NCBI RefSeq assembly: GCF_000737325.1
Contig: NZ_CP011125.1
Coordinates: 7,564,001-7,628,000, forward strand
Origin: Sandaracinus amylolyticus
GTDB lineage: Bacteria; Myxococcota_A; Polyangia; Polyangiales; Sandaracinaceae
Direction of reading: 5' to 3'
DNA: 64,000 bases
Position 1 is the stretch's first letter, and every line of letters begins with the position of its first letter. Made by a program: the position numbers and the translations under genes. Below, in pieces: positions 50,759-59,778 of the stretch. Under the pieces are notes generated by a model. It saw nothing but the letters and a program-made list of their open reading frames with translations, ran no database searches and had not been told where the DNA came from.

Positions 50759-52882
50759 GTGCCCTTCAAGCTCACGCGGCGCGACGTCCTCGCAGCGGGC
50801 CTCGGCGGCGCGCTCGCCGGCGGCGCGGGCCTCGTCCTCGGCGCGTTCTACGGCGTGCGGCGCGAGCGCCACGCGAAGCGCGTCCCGCCGCGCGAGGAGC
50901 CGTTCGCGCCGAGCGTGTTCCTCGCGATCGCGGAGAGCGGCGTCGTCACGATCTGGCTGACGAAGTCCGAGATGGGCCAGGGCGTCGCGACCGCGCTGCC
51001 GCAGATCGTCGCGCACGAGCTCGACGCGGACTGGTCGCTCGTGCGCGTCGAGCAGGCGATCGCGAACCGCAACTACGGCGATCAGACGACCGTCGCGAGC
51101 GCGAGCGTCGCGTCGATGTTCGACGAGCTCCGGCGCGCCGGCGCCGCGGCGCGCGAGATGCTGATCGCGGCGGCCGCGCGGGTGTGGGACGTGCCGCCGA
51201 GCGAGTGCGACGCGGCGGACGGATTCGTGGTGCACCGCCCGAGCGGGCGCCGGCTCGGCTACGGACCGCTCGCGCCGCTCGCCGCCGAGCTCGACGTGCC
51301 CGACGCGCCGCGCGTGAAGGAGCGCGGCGCATCCGGCCTGCTCGGTCGGGCGCTCCCACGCGTCGACACGCCGGAGAAGGTCGACGGCTCCGCGCGCTTC
51401 GGGCTCGACGTTCGGCTGCCGGGGATGGTGTTCGCCGCGCTCGCGCGTGCGCCGGTGAACGGCAGCGCGCTCGAGCGCTTCGACGAGCGCGCCGCACGCG
51501 CCGTAACCGGCGTCATCGACGTGGTGCGCACCAGCGCGAGCGTCGCGGTGATCGCGACCAGCACCTGGGCCGCGTTCCGCGGTGTGGACGCCCTCGCCGC
51601 GACGTTCCGCGCGCCGCCGACGCCGATCGCCTCGAGCGCGCAGCTGTTCGAGCGCATGCGCGCGATGGTCGACGAGCCCGGCGCGATCGCGACCGACGGT
51701 GACGTGTCCGCGATCACCCGCGCGCCCGAGGCGCGACGCGTGCGCGCGACCTACGAGCTCCCGCTGCTCGCGCACCAGACGATGGAGCCGCCGAACGCGA
51801 CGGTGCACCACGAGCCCGCGCACGATCCGCCGCGCTGCCGCATCTGGGCGCCGACCCAGGATCCGCAGGGCTGCCAGTGGGACGCCGCGGAGACGCTCGG
51901 GCTCCCGGGCGCGCAGATCGAGGTGCGCACGACGTGGCTCGGCGGCGGCTTCGGTCGTCGCGCCAGCCGCGACGAGGTGCGCGAGGCAGTCGAGATCGCG
52001 CGCGCGATCGCGCCGCGCCCGGTGCAGCTCGTGTGGCGGCGCGAGGACGATCTGCGCGCCGACTTCTATCGCCCGCCCGCCGTGGTGCGCCTCGATGCCG
52101 CGCTCGACGACGCGGGCGCGGTCACCGCGCTGCATGCACGCGTCGTCGGTCCTTCGCTGAGCGGCGCCGACAGCGCGCGCGGCGAGGTCTGCGCGCTCGC
52201 CGTCGACGGCATCGAGAGCGGCCCGTACGCGTGGCCCGCGCTGCGCGTCGAGTGGCAGGGCCTCGCGGTCCCGGTGCGGCTCGGCATCTGGCGATCGGTG
52301 GGCCACTCGGTGAACGCGTTCGCGATGGAGTCGTTCGTCGACGAGCTCGCCGTGCGCGCCGGCGTCGACCCGATCGCCATGCGCCGCGCGCTGATCCCGA
52401 ACGGATCGCGGGCACGCGGCGTGCTCGAGCGCGCGCTCGCGCTCGCCGACGCCGCAGGCGCCGCGCCCGAAGGACGGGCGCGCGGCGTCGCGGTGCACGC
52501 GTGCTTCGGCAGCTTCGTCGCGCTCGTGCTCGAGGCCTCTGGCGCGCCGCCGCGCGCGCACCGCGCGTGGGCCGCGATCGACTGCGGGACGGTGGTGAAC
52601 CCCGGCATCGTGCGCGCGCAGGTCGAGGGCGGCATCGCGTTCGCGCTCTCGGCCGCGCTCCACGGGCGCATCGACGTCGAGGACGGAGCCGTCGTGCAGA
52701 GCAACTTCCACGACGCGCCGATCCTTCGCATCGATGCCATGCCCGAGGTCGAGCTCGCGATCGCCGAGAGCGACGAGCCTCCGAGCGGCGTGGGCGAGCT
52801 CGTCGTGCCGGTGGTCGCGCCTGCGCTCGCCAACGCGCTCGCGCAGCTCGGCGCACGTCCTCGCACTCTTCCGATCGCCTGA
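50759..52882 (+). CDS. Molybdenum hydroxylase large subunit (isoquinoline-oxidoreductase-beta-like), Tat-exported
   Basis: 707 residues from a GTG. The N-terminus has a Tat-type signal (LTRRDVLAAGLGGALAGGAGLVLGAF). The body is a xanthine-dehydrogenase-family Mo-binding subunit of the aldehyde-oxidase/isoquinoline type: WLTKSEMGQGVATALPQI, TTWLGGGFGRRASRDEV, IDCGTVVNPGIVRAQVEGGIAFALSAA, and the catalytic-Glu region GVGELVVPVVAPALANAL. No [2Fe-2S] or FAD partner gene is seen beside it, so the electron acceptor is unknown. Last gene of the ureide cluster; it may oxidise a purine outside the cytoplasm, which is inference. Confidence 0.82.
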   Translation: MPFKLTRRDVLAAGLGGALAGGAGLVLGAFYGVRRERHAKRVPPREEPFAPSVFLAIAESGVVTIWLTKSEMGQGVATALPQIVAHELDADWSLVRVEQAIANRNYGDQTTVASASVASMFDELRRAGAAAREMLIAAAARVWDVPPSECDAADGFVVHRPSGRRLGYGPLAPLAAELDVPDAPRVKERGASGLLGRALPRVDTPEKVDGSARFGLDVRLPGMVFAALARAPVNGSALERFDERAARAVTGVIDVVRTSASVAVIATSTWAAFRGVDALAATFRAPPTPIASSAQLFERMRAMVDEPGAIATDGDVSAITRAPEARRVRATYELPLLAHQTMEPPNATVHHEPAHDPPRCRIWAPTQDPQGCQWDAAETLGLPGAQIEVRTTWLGGGFGRRASRDEVREAVEIARAIAPRPVQLVWRREDDLRADFYRPPAVVRLDAALDDAGAVTALHARVVGPSLSGADSARGEVCALAVDGIESGPYAWPALRVEWQGLAVPVRLGIWRSVGHSVNAFAMESFVDELAVRAGVDPIAMRRALIPNGSRARGVLERALALADAAGAAPEGRARGVAVHACFGSFVALVLEASGAPPRAHRAWAAIDCGTVVNPGIVRAQVEGGIAFALSAALHGRIDVEDGAVVQSNFHDAPILRIDAMPEVELAIAESDEPPSGVGELVVPVVAPALANALAQLGARPRTLPIA

Positions 52883-52985
52883 TCGCCGGCGCGCAAGAAC
52901 GCGCATGGACGGAGCCGGCCTGGCTCTACGTCCAACGAATGTCGTGCGCGAGAAGGGGGCTCGCCGCGCGGCGTCAGGGGGACGG

Positions 52986-54191
52986 ATGAGCCGCTTCGTC
53001 TTCGAGGCCAAGCGCACCGCCAAGCTGCGCGTGCTCGGGCCCTTGCGATACGGGCTCTCGGTCGCGAGCGCGGCACGGCGCGACGGAACACCGCTGATTC
53101 GCGCGCTCGTCGTCAGCGACGGAGTCAGCCACACCAGCGAAGAGCAGCTCGCGCCGTTCTATCGCTCTCGTGCAGCGCTCGAGTCGCGCTTCGGACTCGC
53201 ATTCGCGCACGTCCCGCTCGACGACGTCGCGCTGCTGCTCGAGTGGGGGCCGACTGCCCTCCTCCAGGGGTTCGACCTCGTCTTCCTCAAGGCGCACTTC
53301 CGCACGATGTACAACCCGGAGCCCATCGCGGGCGCGCTCCGGTCCGCCGCGCCGCGCGCGAAGCTCGTCTATCTCGACGGAGACGACGACACAGGAGTCC
53401 AGTGGCCGGGGCTCGTCCGTCACGTCGACCTGTACGTGAAGAAGCAGGTCCTCGCGAATCGGCATCTCTACACCCAGGGCATGGTCGGCAAGTCCCACCT
53501 CACCGACTACGTCGCTCGCACGTACGGAGTCTCCTTCGACGGCACCGACGTCGCGTGGACCACGCCGATCAGGCCGGATCTGCTCGACCGGATCGTCGTC
53601 GGCTACAACGTCGCGCTCGACGACAAGATCGTCGCGCTCGCGCGCGCCTCTTCACCGTCGCGAGATCGTGCGGCGCGTCGATACGACGTGCACTGTCGCG
53701 CGACCGTCCCGAGCGACAATTGGCTGCGATACCTGCGCGGCGACATCGCGCCTCGACTGGCATCGATGGGCCGCGACATCCGCTGTCTCGCGCCGACGAC
53801 GCGCGTCGATCAAGCGCAGTACTACGCGGAGCTGCGCGACTCGAAGTGCTGTGTGAGCCCGTTCGGGTTCGGCGAGATCTGCTGGCGCGACTTCGAGGCG
53901 ATCCTCTGTGGCGCGCTGTTGCTCAAGCCGGACATGTCTCACCTCGAGACGTCACCGGATCTCTTCCGACCGGGCGAGACCTACGTCCCGCTGCGCTGGG
54001 ACTACGCCGATCTCGAGGAGAAGGTCCGCTACTTCACGGCGCACGAGGAGGAGCGGCTCGCGATCGTCGAGCGAGCCCGCTCCGTGCTCGCCGAAGCGCT
54101 CGACGAAGAGTGGTTCCTGCGCTGGTTCGCCGGGCTGCTCGACCGACTCGAGCTCGGCCGTCGCACCGAGGCCACCCAGGCCGCCGAGTGA
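52986..54191 (+). CDS. Glycosyltransferase-like protein (CgeB/glycosyltransferase family 1-type C-terminus)
   Basis: 401 residues from the ATG at 52986 (AGGGGG just upstream). The N-terminal half has Rossmann-like segments (PLIRALVVSDGVSH, LLQGFDLVFLKAHF, AKLVYLDGDDDTG). The C-terminal region (LRDSKCCVSPFGFGEICWRDFEAILCGALLLKPDMSHLE and RPGETYVPLRWDYADLEEKV) resembles CgeB-like/GT-B glycosyltransferases. No signal peptide. It precedes the UDP-galactopyranose mutase gene by 23 bases, so a transferase adding a sugar to a surface glycan is likely. Exact donor unknown. Confidence 0.68.
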   Translation: MSRFVFEAKRTAKLRVLGPLRYGLSVASAARRDGTPLIRALVVSDGVSHTSEEQLAPFYRSRAALESRFGLAFAHVPLDDVALLLEWGPTALLQGFDLVFLKAHFRTMYNPEPIAGALRSAAPRAKLVYLDGDDDTGVQWPGLVRHVDLYVKKQVLANRHLYTQGMVGKSHLTDYVARTYGVSFDGTDVAWTTPIRPDLLDRIVVGYNVALDDKIVALARASSPSRDRAARRYDVHCRATVPSDNWLRYLRGDIAPRLASMGRDIRCLAPTTRVDQAQYYAELRDSKCCVSPFGFGEICWRDFEAILCGALLLKPDMSHLETSPDLFRPGETYVPLRWDYADLEEKVRYFTAHEEERLAIVERARSVLAEALDEEWFLRWFAGLLDRLELGRRTEATQAAE

Positions 54192-54214
54192 TCCATCGGA
54201 AGAGGGGGAACGAG

Positions 54215-55327
54215 ATGGAGCACGACTACGTCGTCGTCGGGAGTGGTCTGTTCGGCGCGGTGTTCGCGCAGCAGGCCCGCGAGGCAGGAAAGAGCGTGCT
54301 CGTGATCGAGCGTCGCGATCACGTCGGAGGGAATTGCTGGAGCTACGACTGCCCGGAGACCGGCATCAACGTCCACGCGTACGGCACGCACATCTTCCAC
54401 TGCAGCAGCGACGAGATCTGGCAGTACGTCAATCGATTCACCGGGCTCAATCGATATCGCCATCGCGTCCTCACCACGCATCGAGATCGCGTCTATTCGA
54501 TGCCGATCAACCTCGGCACGGTGAACGCGTTCTACGGCGTGAGCCTCCGGCCGTTCGAGGTGGAGTCGTTCCTCGAGAGCAAGCGCGAGAACATCACGAT
54601 GCCGCGCAACCTCGAGGAGAAGGCGATCAGCCTGATCGGACGCGATCTCTACGAGGCGTTCGTGAAGGGCTACACCGCGAAGCAGTGGGGCTGTGATCCG
54701 TGCGAGCTGCCCGCGTCGATCATCAACCGGCTCCCCGTGCGCGTGTCGTACGAGGACTCGTACTTCGACGATCGATATCAGGGCATTCCGCTCGAGGGCT
54801 ACGGGCGGATGTTCGAGCGCATGCTCGAGGGCATCCCGGTCGAGCTCGGCGTCGACTTCTTCGACGATCGCGAGCACTGGATGCGCCACGCCAAGAAGGT
54901 CGTGTACACCGGCCCGCTCGATCGCTTCTTCGACTACGAGCACGGCCGACTGAGCTGGCGCTCGGTCCGATTCGAGCGCACGCGCGTCGACATCGACGAC
55001 TACCAGGGCACGTCGGTGATGAACTACGCCGACGGCGACGTGCCGTACACGCGCATCCACGAGCCCAAGCACCTGCACCCCGAGCGCCGGAGTCGCACGA
55101 AGGGCAAGACCGTCGTCATCCGCGAGTACTCGCACGTCGACGACGATCAGCCGTATTACCCGGTCAATTTCCCGAGCGACCAGGACAAGCTGGCTCGATA
55201 TCAAGCGCAGCAGTCGGAGCACCCGAACGTGATCTTCGGCGGGCGGCTCGCGCAGTATCGATATCTCGACATGCACCAGGTGATCGGCGCCGCGCTGCGC
55301 GCTGCCGCGCGCGAGCTCTCGAGCTGA
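54215..55327 (+). CDS. glf: UDP-galactopyranose mutase
   Basis: Interconverts UDP-galactopyranose and UDP-galactofuranose with reduced FAD. 370 residues from the ATG at 54215, with an AGAGGGGG ribosome site. The FAD motif VVVGSGLFGAVFAQQA, RRDHVGGNCWSY, GTHIFHCSSDEIWQYVNRF, YTAKQWGCDP, RVSYEDSYFDDRYQGIPLEGY, YTGPLDRFFDY and the Arg-rich YPVNFPSDQDKLARYQ match the family. Implies galactofuranose in a surface polysaccharide. Convergent and directly adjacent to the lipoprotein at 55328. Confidence 0.93.
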   Translation: MEHDYVVVGSGLFGAVFAQQAREAGKSVLVIERRDHVGGNCWSYDCPETGINVHAYGTHIFHCSSDEIWQYVNRFTGLNRYRHRVLTTHRDRVYSMPINLGTVNAFYGVSLRPFEVESFLESKRENITMPRNLEEKAISLIGRDLYEAFVKGYTAKQWGCDPCELPASIINRLPVRVSYEDSYFDDRYQGIPLEGYGRMFERMLEGIPVELGVDFFDDREHWMRHAKKVVYTGPLDRFFDYEHGRLSWRSVRFERTRVDIDDYQGTSVMNYADGDVPYTRIHEPKHLHPERRSRTKGKTVVIREYSHVDDDQPYYPVNFPSDQDKLARYQAQQSEHPNVIFGGRLAQYRYLDMHQVIGAALRAAARELSS

Positions 55328-55897
55328 TCACATCTCGAACGCGGGGCCCGAGCCCGTCGCGCGCACCGGGGGCGCTTGGTCCTCGGTGCAGCGCACGAGC
55401 GAGGCGCGGATCAGCTCGGGATCGCCGCCCCCGTCGCGGAGCTGGAGCGCGATCTCCCAGCTGCGCTGTCCCTGCCCGTGCAGCCGCAGCTCCTCGAGCG
55501 GGTTCGCGAGCAGACCGATGATGAAGTTGCCGACGAGCGTCACGCCCGCGCCGATGGACGACATGACGCCCATCGCGGTCGTGATGTCGGGATCGCCGAA
55601 GTCCACTGCCGCGAGCGCGCCGCCGACGCCGCTCGTCGCGCCGCCGATGCCCGAGATCGTCGCCTGGATGATGCTGACCACCTCGGCGTCGCTGCGACGC
55701 TCGTTGAGGTGCGCCGCGCATCGCCGCGCCTCGAGGCTCATCGCGCGCTGTGCTTCCGCGTCCGGCGCGTCCGCGGCCGGCTCGGGGAAGTACTCCTCGA
55801 CCTGATTGGCGTAGACCGGCTCGGGCAGTGTGCCCGCGCATCCACTCGCGAGCAGGAGAGCGACCACGACGAACGACGAGCGGAGCGGGTGCTGCAT
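55328..55897 (-). CDS. Hypothetical lipoprotein
   Basis: 189 residues. The signal peptide has lipobox LASGC (Cys20). The mature protein has an acidic N-terminal part, a Gly/Ala-rich central stretch that could form two hydrophobic helices (SGIGGATSGVGGALAAV, AMGVMSSIGAGVTLVGNFIIGLLA), and a C-terminal domain with one Cys. No family recognised. Its start is 45 bases downstream of the polymerase gene on the same strand, so it may be an accessory to the surface-glycan system; that is weak inference. Confidence 0.65.
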   Translation of the reverse strand: MQHPLRSSFVVVALLLASGCAGTLPEPVYANQVEEYFPEPAADAPDAEAQRAMSLEARRCAAHLNERRSDAEVVSIIQATISGIGGATSGVGGALAAVDFGDPDITTAMGVMSSIGAGVTLVGNFIIGLLANPLEELRLHGQGQRSWEIALQLRDGGGDPELIRASLVRCTEDQAPPVRATGSGPAFEM

Positions 55898-55942
55898 CGC
55901 TCCAAGGTACCCGTTCTGGAGCAGCCGGAGCGAACGATTCCG

Positions 55943-57400
55943 CTATGCCGCGACTACGCGTCCGCCGCGGCCCTGCTTCGGCATCGGCGGCGCGAGGCTC
56001 GCACGCTGCTGTGCACGCGCTGCCGGACCGCGCGGCCGGAGCGGGATCACGGCGCGCGCGGTCCCGATCGCGCTCACGGCGCCCGCGAGCACGCCCGAGT
56101 AGAAGTACGGGAGCCAGCTGAAGAGGCCGTTCGGCAGCAGCTCGAGCGCGTTGAGCCCCGCGATCATCGCCCAGCCCGCATAGAGCAGCTGCTGCTTGCG
56201 ATCTCGGATCTGCTTCCGCTTCCGATAGAGCACGAAGAGCGGCAGCACGAGCAGCGCGTAGCGCCCGACGAAGCCCACCGCGCCGCCGACGCCGAGCTGG
56301 ATCATCCAGTCACCGTCGGTGATCACCATGTCCTCGCCGGTGACCGGGTCGAACACGCGGTTGCGGTCGTAGCCGCCCCACCCGAACCAGATGCGCTCTC
56401 TCGCGCGCTCGAGCAGCGTGTCCTCGTTGTCGAAGCGGAACCACAACGACAGCGCGCGCTCCTCGCCGAACACCGCTTCCATCTTCTCGACGATCCACTC
56501 GGTCGGCACCGTGCCCGTGCCGCGCAGGATCGGGAACGTCAGCACGAGCACGCCGAGGATCAGCGGCAGCACGAAGCGCGGCTTCTTCACGAACGCCATC
56601 AGCGGCAGGAAGAACACCGCGTAGACGAGCGCGCCCGAGCTGCGACACAGCGCGAGCGCGACGGCGAGGTACGCCGCGAGCCGCGCCTTCGTCTTGCCCA
56701 GCTTCCACTGCGTGATCGAGAGCATCGTGCCCGAGAGCACGAAGTTCGCGACGGCGAGGCCGTGCAGCATGAACACCGTCGGGCGGTAGCCGCCGCCGCG
56801 CAGCGTCATCGAGAAGTCGGCCGCGTGATAGCCGTACACCCAGCGGTGCAGCTGCGGGCTGAAGCGCGCCTCGAAGAGACAGAAGAACGAGTACGCGATC
56901 GCCATGCGCAGCGTGATGCGCACGAGCTCGGCGAGCTCCTCGGGCGTGCGGCAGATCGAGCGCGCGAGGAAGTACGGGAGCCAGATCCCGAGCGTGTCCT
57001 TCACGCTGCCCGCGAACGCGTCGTAGAGCGAGAGCGCGGGGCGCACGACCGGCCCGGTGACGATCGCGTCACCGTTGGTGATCGACGTCATCACGTTGCC
57101 GAAGAGCGCGAGCACGAAGACGAAATCGAAGCCGCGGAACGCGCGCGCCGCGGAGAGCCGCTGCGGCGCTTTCCACATCATCGCGAGCAGCACGCAGAAC
57201 GCGGTGATCGTGCCCTTGTTGAGCGGCGGAATGACCGGCAGGTCGAACTCGAGGACCTCCGGGAGGAAGAGCACACCGCCGAGCAGCGAGTACGCCGCCG
57301 CGATGTGCGGTCGCATCCGCGTGAAGAGCACGACGATCACGACCGGAAACGCGAGGAACGCGAGGTACGCGAGGACGTTCGGTGCACCATCCCAGAACAT
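55943..57400 (-). CDS. O-antigen polymerase (Wzy)-like membrane protein
   Basis: 485 residues from the ATG at 57400; the frame runs to 57538 but that part lies in the divergent promoter. About 12 hydrophobic helices. The large loop between them (about residues 280-370) has FGEERALSLWFRF, RIWFGWGGYDRNRVFDPVTGEDMVITDGDWMIQLGVGG, whose GWGGYDRNRVF-type segment matches Wzy/O-antigen ligase C-terminal regions. It is inner membrane, acting on lipid-linked oligosaccharide at the periplasmic face. Divergent from the flippase gene. Confidence 0.8.
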   Translation of the reverse strand: MFWDGAPNVLAYLAFLAFPVVIVVLFTRMRPHIAAAYSLLGGVLFLPEVLEFDLPVIPPLNKGTITAFCVLLAMMWKAPQRLSAARAFRGFDFVFVLALFGNVMTSITNGDAIVTGPVVRPALSLYDAFAGSVKDTLGIWLPYFLARSICRTPEELAELVRITLRMAIAYSFFCLFEARFSPQLHRWVYGYHAADFSMTLRGGGYRPTVFMLHGLAVANFVLSGTMLSITQWKLGKTKARLAAYLAVALALCRSSGALVYAVFFLPLMAFVKKPRFVLPLILGVLVLTFPILRGTGTVPTEWIVEKMEAVFGEERALSLWFRFDNEDTLLERARERIWFGWGGYDRNRVFDPVTGEDMVITDGDWMIQLGVGGAVGFVGRYALLVLPLFVLYRKRKQIRDRKQQLLYAGWAMIAGLNALELLPNGLFSWLPYFYSGVLAGAVSAIGTARAVIPLRPRGPAARAQQRASLAPPMPKQGRGGRVVAA

Positions 57401-57522
57401 CGGAGCCGCCAACGATACTCGGATCTCACGATCGCCGCCGGCCCCGTTCGCGGCATGACGGAGCGCCGAGCACCGCGGTCGTGCTACACACGGTGCCCGA
57501 CGGAGACTGCCTCGGTCGACGA

Positions 57523-59034
57523 ATGAGCCCGCCGGCACAGCCCGCGTCCGCGCTGCACGACGCCCCCGACGCCGACACGCCGGCGCCCGCTGCCGATGGC
57601 GCTGCGGCCGCCCCGCCCGAGGCGCCCAAGGGCGGCGAGGTCCGCTCGCGCGCGATGCGCGGCTCGATGTGGACGCTCGTCGGTCACGCCGGAGCGAACC
57701 TCACGCGCTTCGCCGCGAACCTCCTGCTGACGCGCCTGCTCTTCCCCGAGGCGTTCGGCGTGATGGCCCTCGTGAACGTGTTCCTGCAGGGCCTGCACAT
57801 GTTCGCCGACGTCGGGATCGGCATCAGCGTCATCCAGAGCAAGCGCGGCGACGATCCGGCGTTCGTGCAGACCGCGTGGACGCTGCAGGCGCTGCGCGGG
57901 CTCTATCTCTTCGTCGTCGCGGCGCTCATCGGGTACCCGCTCTCGCTGGTCTACGGCATCCCCGATCTCGCGTGGATGGTGCCGGTCGCGGGATCGACCG
58001 CGCTGATCGAGGGGTTCTCCTCGATGGCGCTCTTCACGCAGAACCGCGCGCTGAACCTCGGGCGCGTGACCGCGACCGAGCTGCTCTCGACGGTGATCGC
58101 CGCGAGCGCGATGTGCATCACCGCGTACTTCACGCGCTCGATCGTGAGCCTGCTGGTGAACGGGCTCGTCGCCGCGGCGCTGCGCATGGCGTTCAGCCAT
58201 CTGCTGCTCCGCGGCGTGAAGCACCGCTTCGCGTGGGAGCCCGAGGCGCGCAAGGAGATCCTGCAGTTCGGTCGCTGGATCTTCTTGTCGACGGCCGCGA
58301 CGTTCATCGCGCTGCAGATCGATCGGCTCCTGCTCGGCGGTTTCGTGCCCGAGGAGGAGCTCGGCATCTATTCGGTCGCGCTCGCGCTCGCGCTGATGCC
58401 GCGCGAGGTCGTCGGTCAGCTCGCGCAGCGCGTCTACTACCCGCTCGTCGCGTCCGCGCTGCGCGATCACGAGCACGCGAAGGTGCGCGAGCTGCGCTGG
58501 AAGCTGATGTCGCTGCTGATCGTGCCGGTGGCGTGCACGATCGGCGTCGCGGTGCCGCTGATCGAGCTGCTCTACGACGATCGCTACCACGACGCCGGAC
58601 CGCTCATGGCGGTGCTCTCGATCGACACGTGGCTGAGCATCTTGCAGATGGGCTACGGGATGATCGCGATGGGCCGCGGCGAGCCGCGCTTCGCGACCTA
58701 CGGAACGGTCGTGAAGACGATCGTGTTCGGCGTCGGCTTCATGCCGATCTTCCACGCGTGGGGCGTGGTCGGCGTGGCCGGGCTGGTGTGTCTGTCGACG
58801 ATCGCGCCGTACGCGACGACGGCGTACGCGGCGGCGCAGGTGCGCGCGGCGCGCCTCGGGCTCGACCTGGTGATGAGCGCAGCGGTGATCGGGATCGCGA
58901 TCGGCGCGTACACGCTGCACGGCGTGATCGAGCGCGCGACCGGCGCGTCGCTGCTCGGCATCGTGATCCTCGGCGTCATCGCGGTGGGCGTGCCGGGCGC
59001 GCTGCTGGCGACCAAGCGCGTGCGGCTGCTGTGA
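57523..59034 (+). CDS. Wzx-like polysaccharide flippase
   Basis: 503 residues from the ATG at 57523. A Pro/Ala-rich cytoplasmic leader (about 45 residues) precedes about 12-14 membrane helices. The MATE/PST-family start SMWTLVGHAGANLTRFAANLLLTRLLFPEAFGVMALV and the internal pseudo-repeat near FGRWIFLSTAATFIALQIDRLLLGG are typical of lipid-linked oligosaccharide flippases. It should move undecaprenyl-linked repeat units across the inner membrane for the Wzy-like polymerase next door. Its stop overlaps the next gene by 4 bases. Confidence 0.85.
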   Translation: MSPPAQPASALHDAPDADTPAPAADGAAAAPPEAPKGGEVRSRAMRGSMWTLVGHAGANLTRFAANLLLTRLLFPEAFGVMALVNVFLQGLHMFADVGIGISVIQSKRGDDPAFVQTAWTLQALRGLYLFVVAALIGYPLSLVYGIPDLAWMVPVAGSTALIEGFSSMALFTQNRALNLGRVTATELLSTVIAASAMCITAYFTRSIVSLLVNGLVAAALRMAFSHLLLRGVKHRFAWEPEARKEILQFGRWIFLSTAATFIALQIDRLLLGGFVPEEELGIYSVALALALMPREVVGQLAQRVYYPLVASALRDHEHAKVRELRWKLMSLLIVPVACTIGVAVPLIELLYDDRYHDAGPLMAVLSIDTWLSILQMGYGMIAMGRGEPRFATYGTVVKTIVFGVGFMPIFHAWGVVGVAGLVCLSTIAPYATTAYAAAQVRAARLGLDLVMSAAVIGIAIGAYTLHGVIERATGASLLGIVILGVIAVGVPGALLATKRVRLL

Positions 59035-59771
59035 TCGATCCGTACGTCGACGGCATCGCGATCACGCTCGAGCTCTCGCGGCCGGTGAGCGAAGCGGATC
59101 GTGACGTCGCGGCGCGATTGCTGGACGAGTGGCTCGCGGCGTACGAGGGCGAGCCGATGCGGTACCGGAACAGCGCGAGCGATGCCGTGCGCGGCGCGAC
59201 GCGCATCGTGCTTTGGGCCGATCGCATCGACGATCCGGAGGGAGCGAGCGCGGCCCTCACGCGAGCGCACGCGACGCTCGACCGCGCGAAGCGCGCGCTG
59301 CCCGTGGTGAGCGGCCGCGTCACGAGCGCGGAGGACGCGTCGAGCGCGGATCTCGAGGCGCGCCTCGGCACGACGCCGATCGTGGTGCAGCCGGGCGGAG
59401 ACAGCGCGGCCCGCTTCCTCGCGGGTTTGCACCACGCACGCACGCCGAGCGGGCTGCGCCCTCGGATCGCGTGGCTCGCTCCGGCGATCATCGCGCGCCT
59501 CGTCGCGCGCGGGCTCGACGGCGCCATGGCGGCGCTGCTCTCGGACGGCGCGGTGCTCGTCACGATCGTCGCGCTCTCGATCGCGAGCCGCGCGTGGCTC
59601 ACGCGGCGCGAGCACGTGCTGGGGGCCGCGGCGGTGCTCGCCGCGGTCACGCACACCGTGGTCGCGCTGCGTGGGCTCGACTCGACGGCGTCGCTCGTGC
59701 GCTTGGTCGTGACGCTCGCGGCCGTGGCGTGGGCGGCGTGCTGGCTGAGCCGCGGCCGCGAAGCGCGCTGA
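59031..59771 (+). CDS. Hypothetical membrane protein, GTGA-coupled to the flippase
   Basis: 246 residues from a GTG overlapping the flippase stop. N-terminal 150 residues are soluble and charged (VIDPYVDGIAITLELSRPVSEADRDVAARL, IVVQPGGDSAARFLAGLHHA). The C-terminal part has three hydrophobic helices (MAALLSDGAVLVTIVALSIA, LGAAAVLAAVTHTVVAL, LVRLVVTLAAVAWAACWL). No family recognised. Translational coupling suggests a role with the flippase. Confidence 0.6.
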   Translation: MIDPYVDGIAITLELSRPVSEADRDVAARLLDEWLAAYEGEPMRYRNSASDAVRGATRIVLWADRIDDPEGASAALTRAHATLDRAKRALPVVSGRVTSAEDASSADLEARLGTTPIVVQPGGDSAARFLAGLHHARTPSGLRPRIAWLAPAIIARLVARGLDGAMAALLSDGAVLVTIVALSIASRAWLTRREHVLGAAAVLAAVTHTVVALRGLDSTASLVRLVVTLAAVAWAACWLSRGREAR

Positions 59772-59778
59772 GCTCGCG

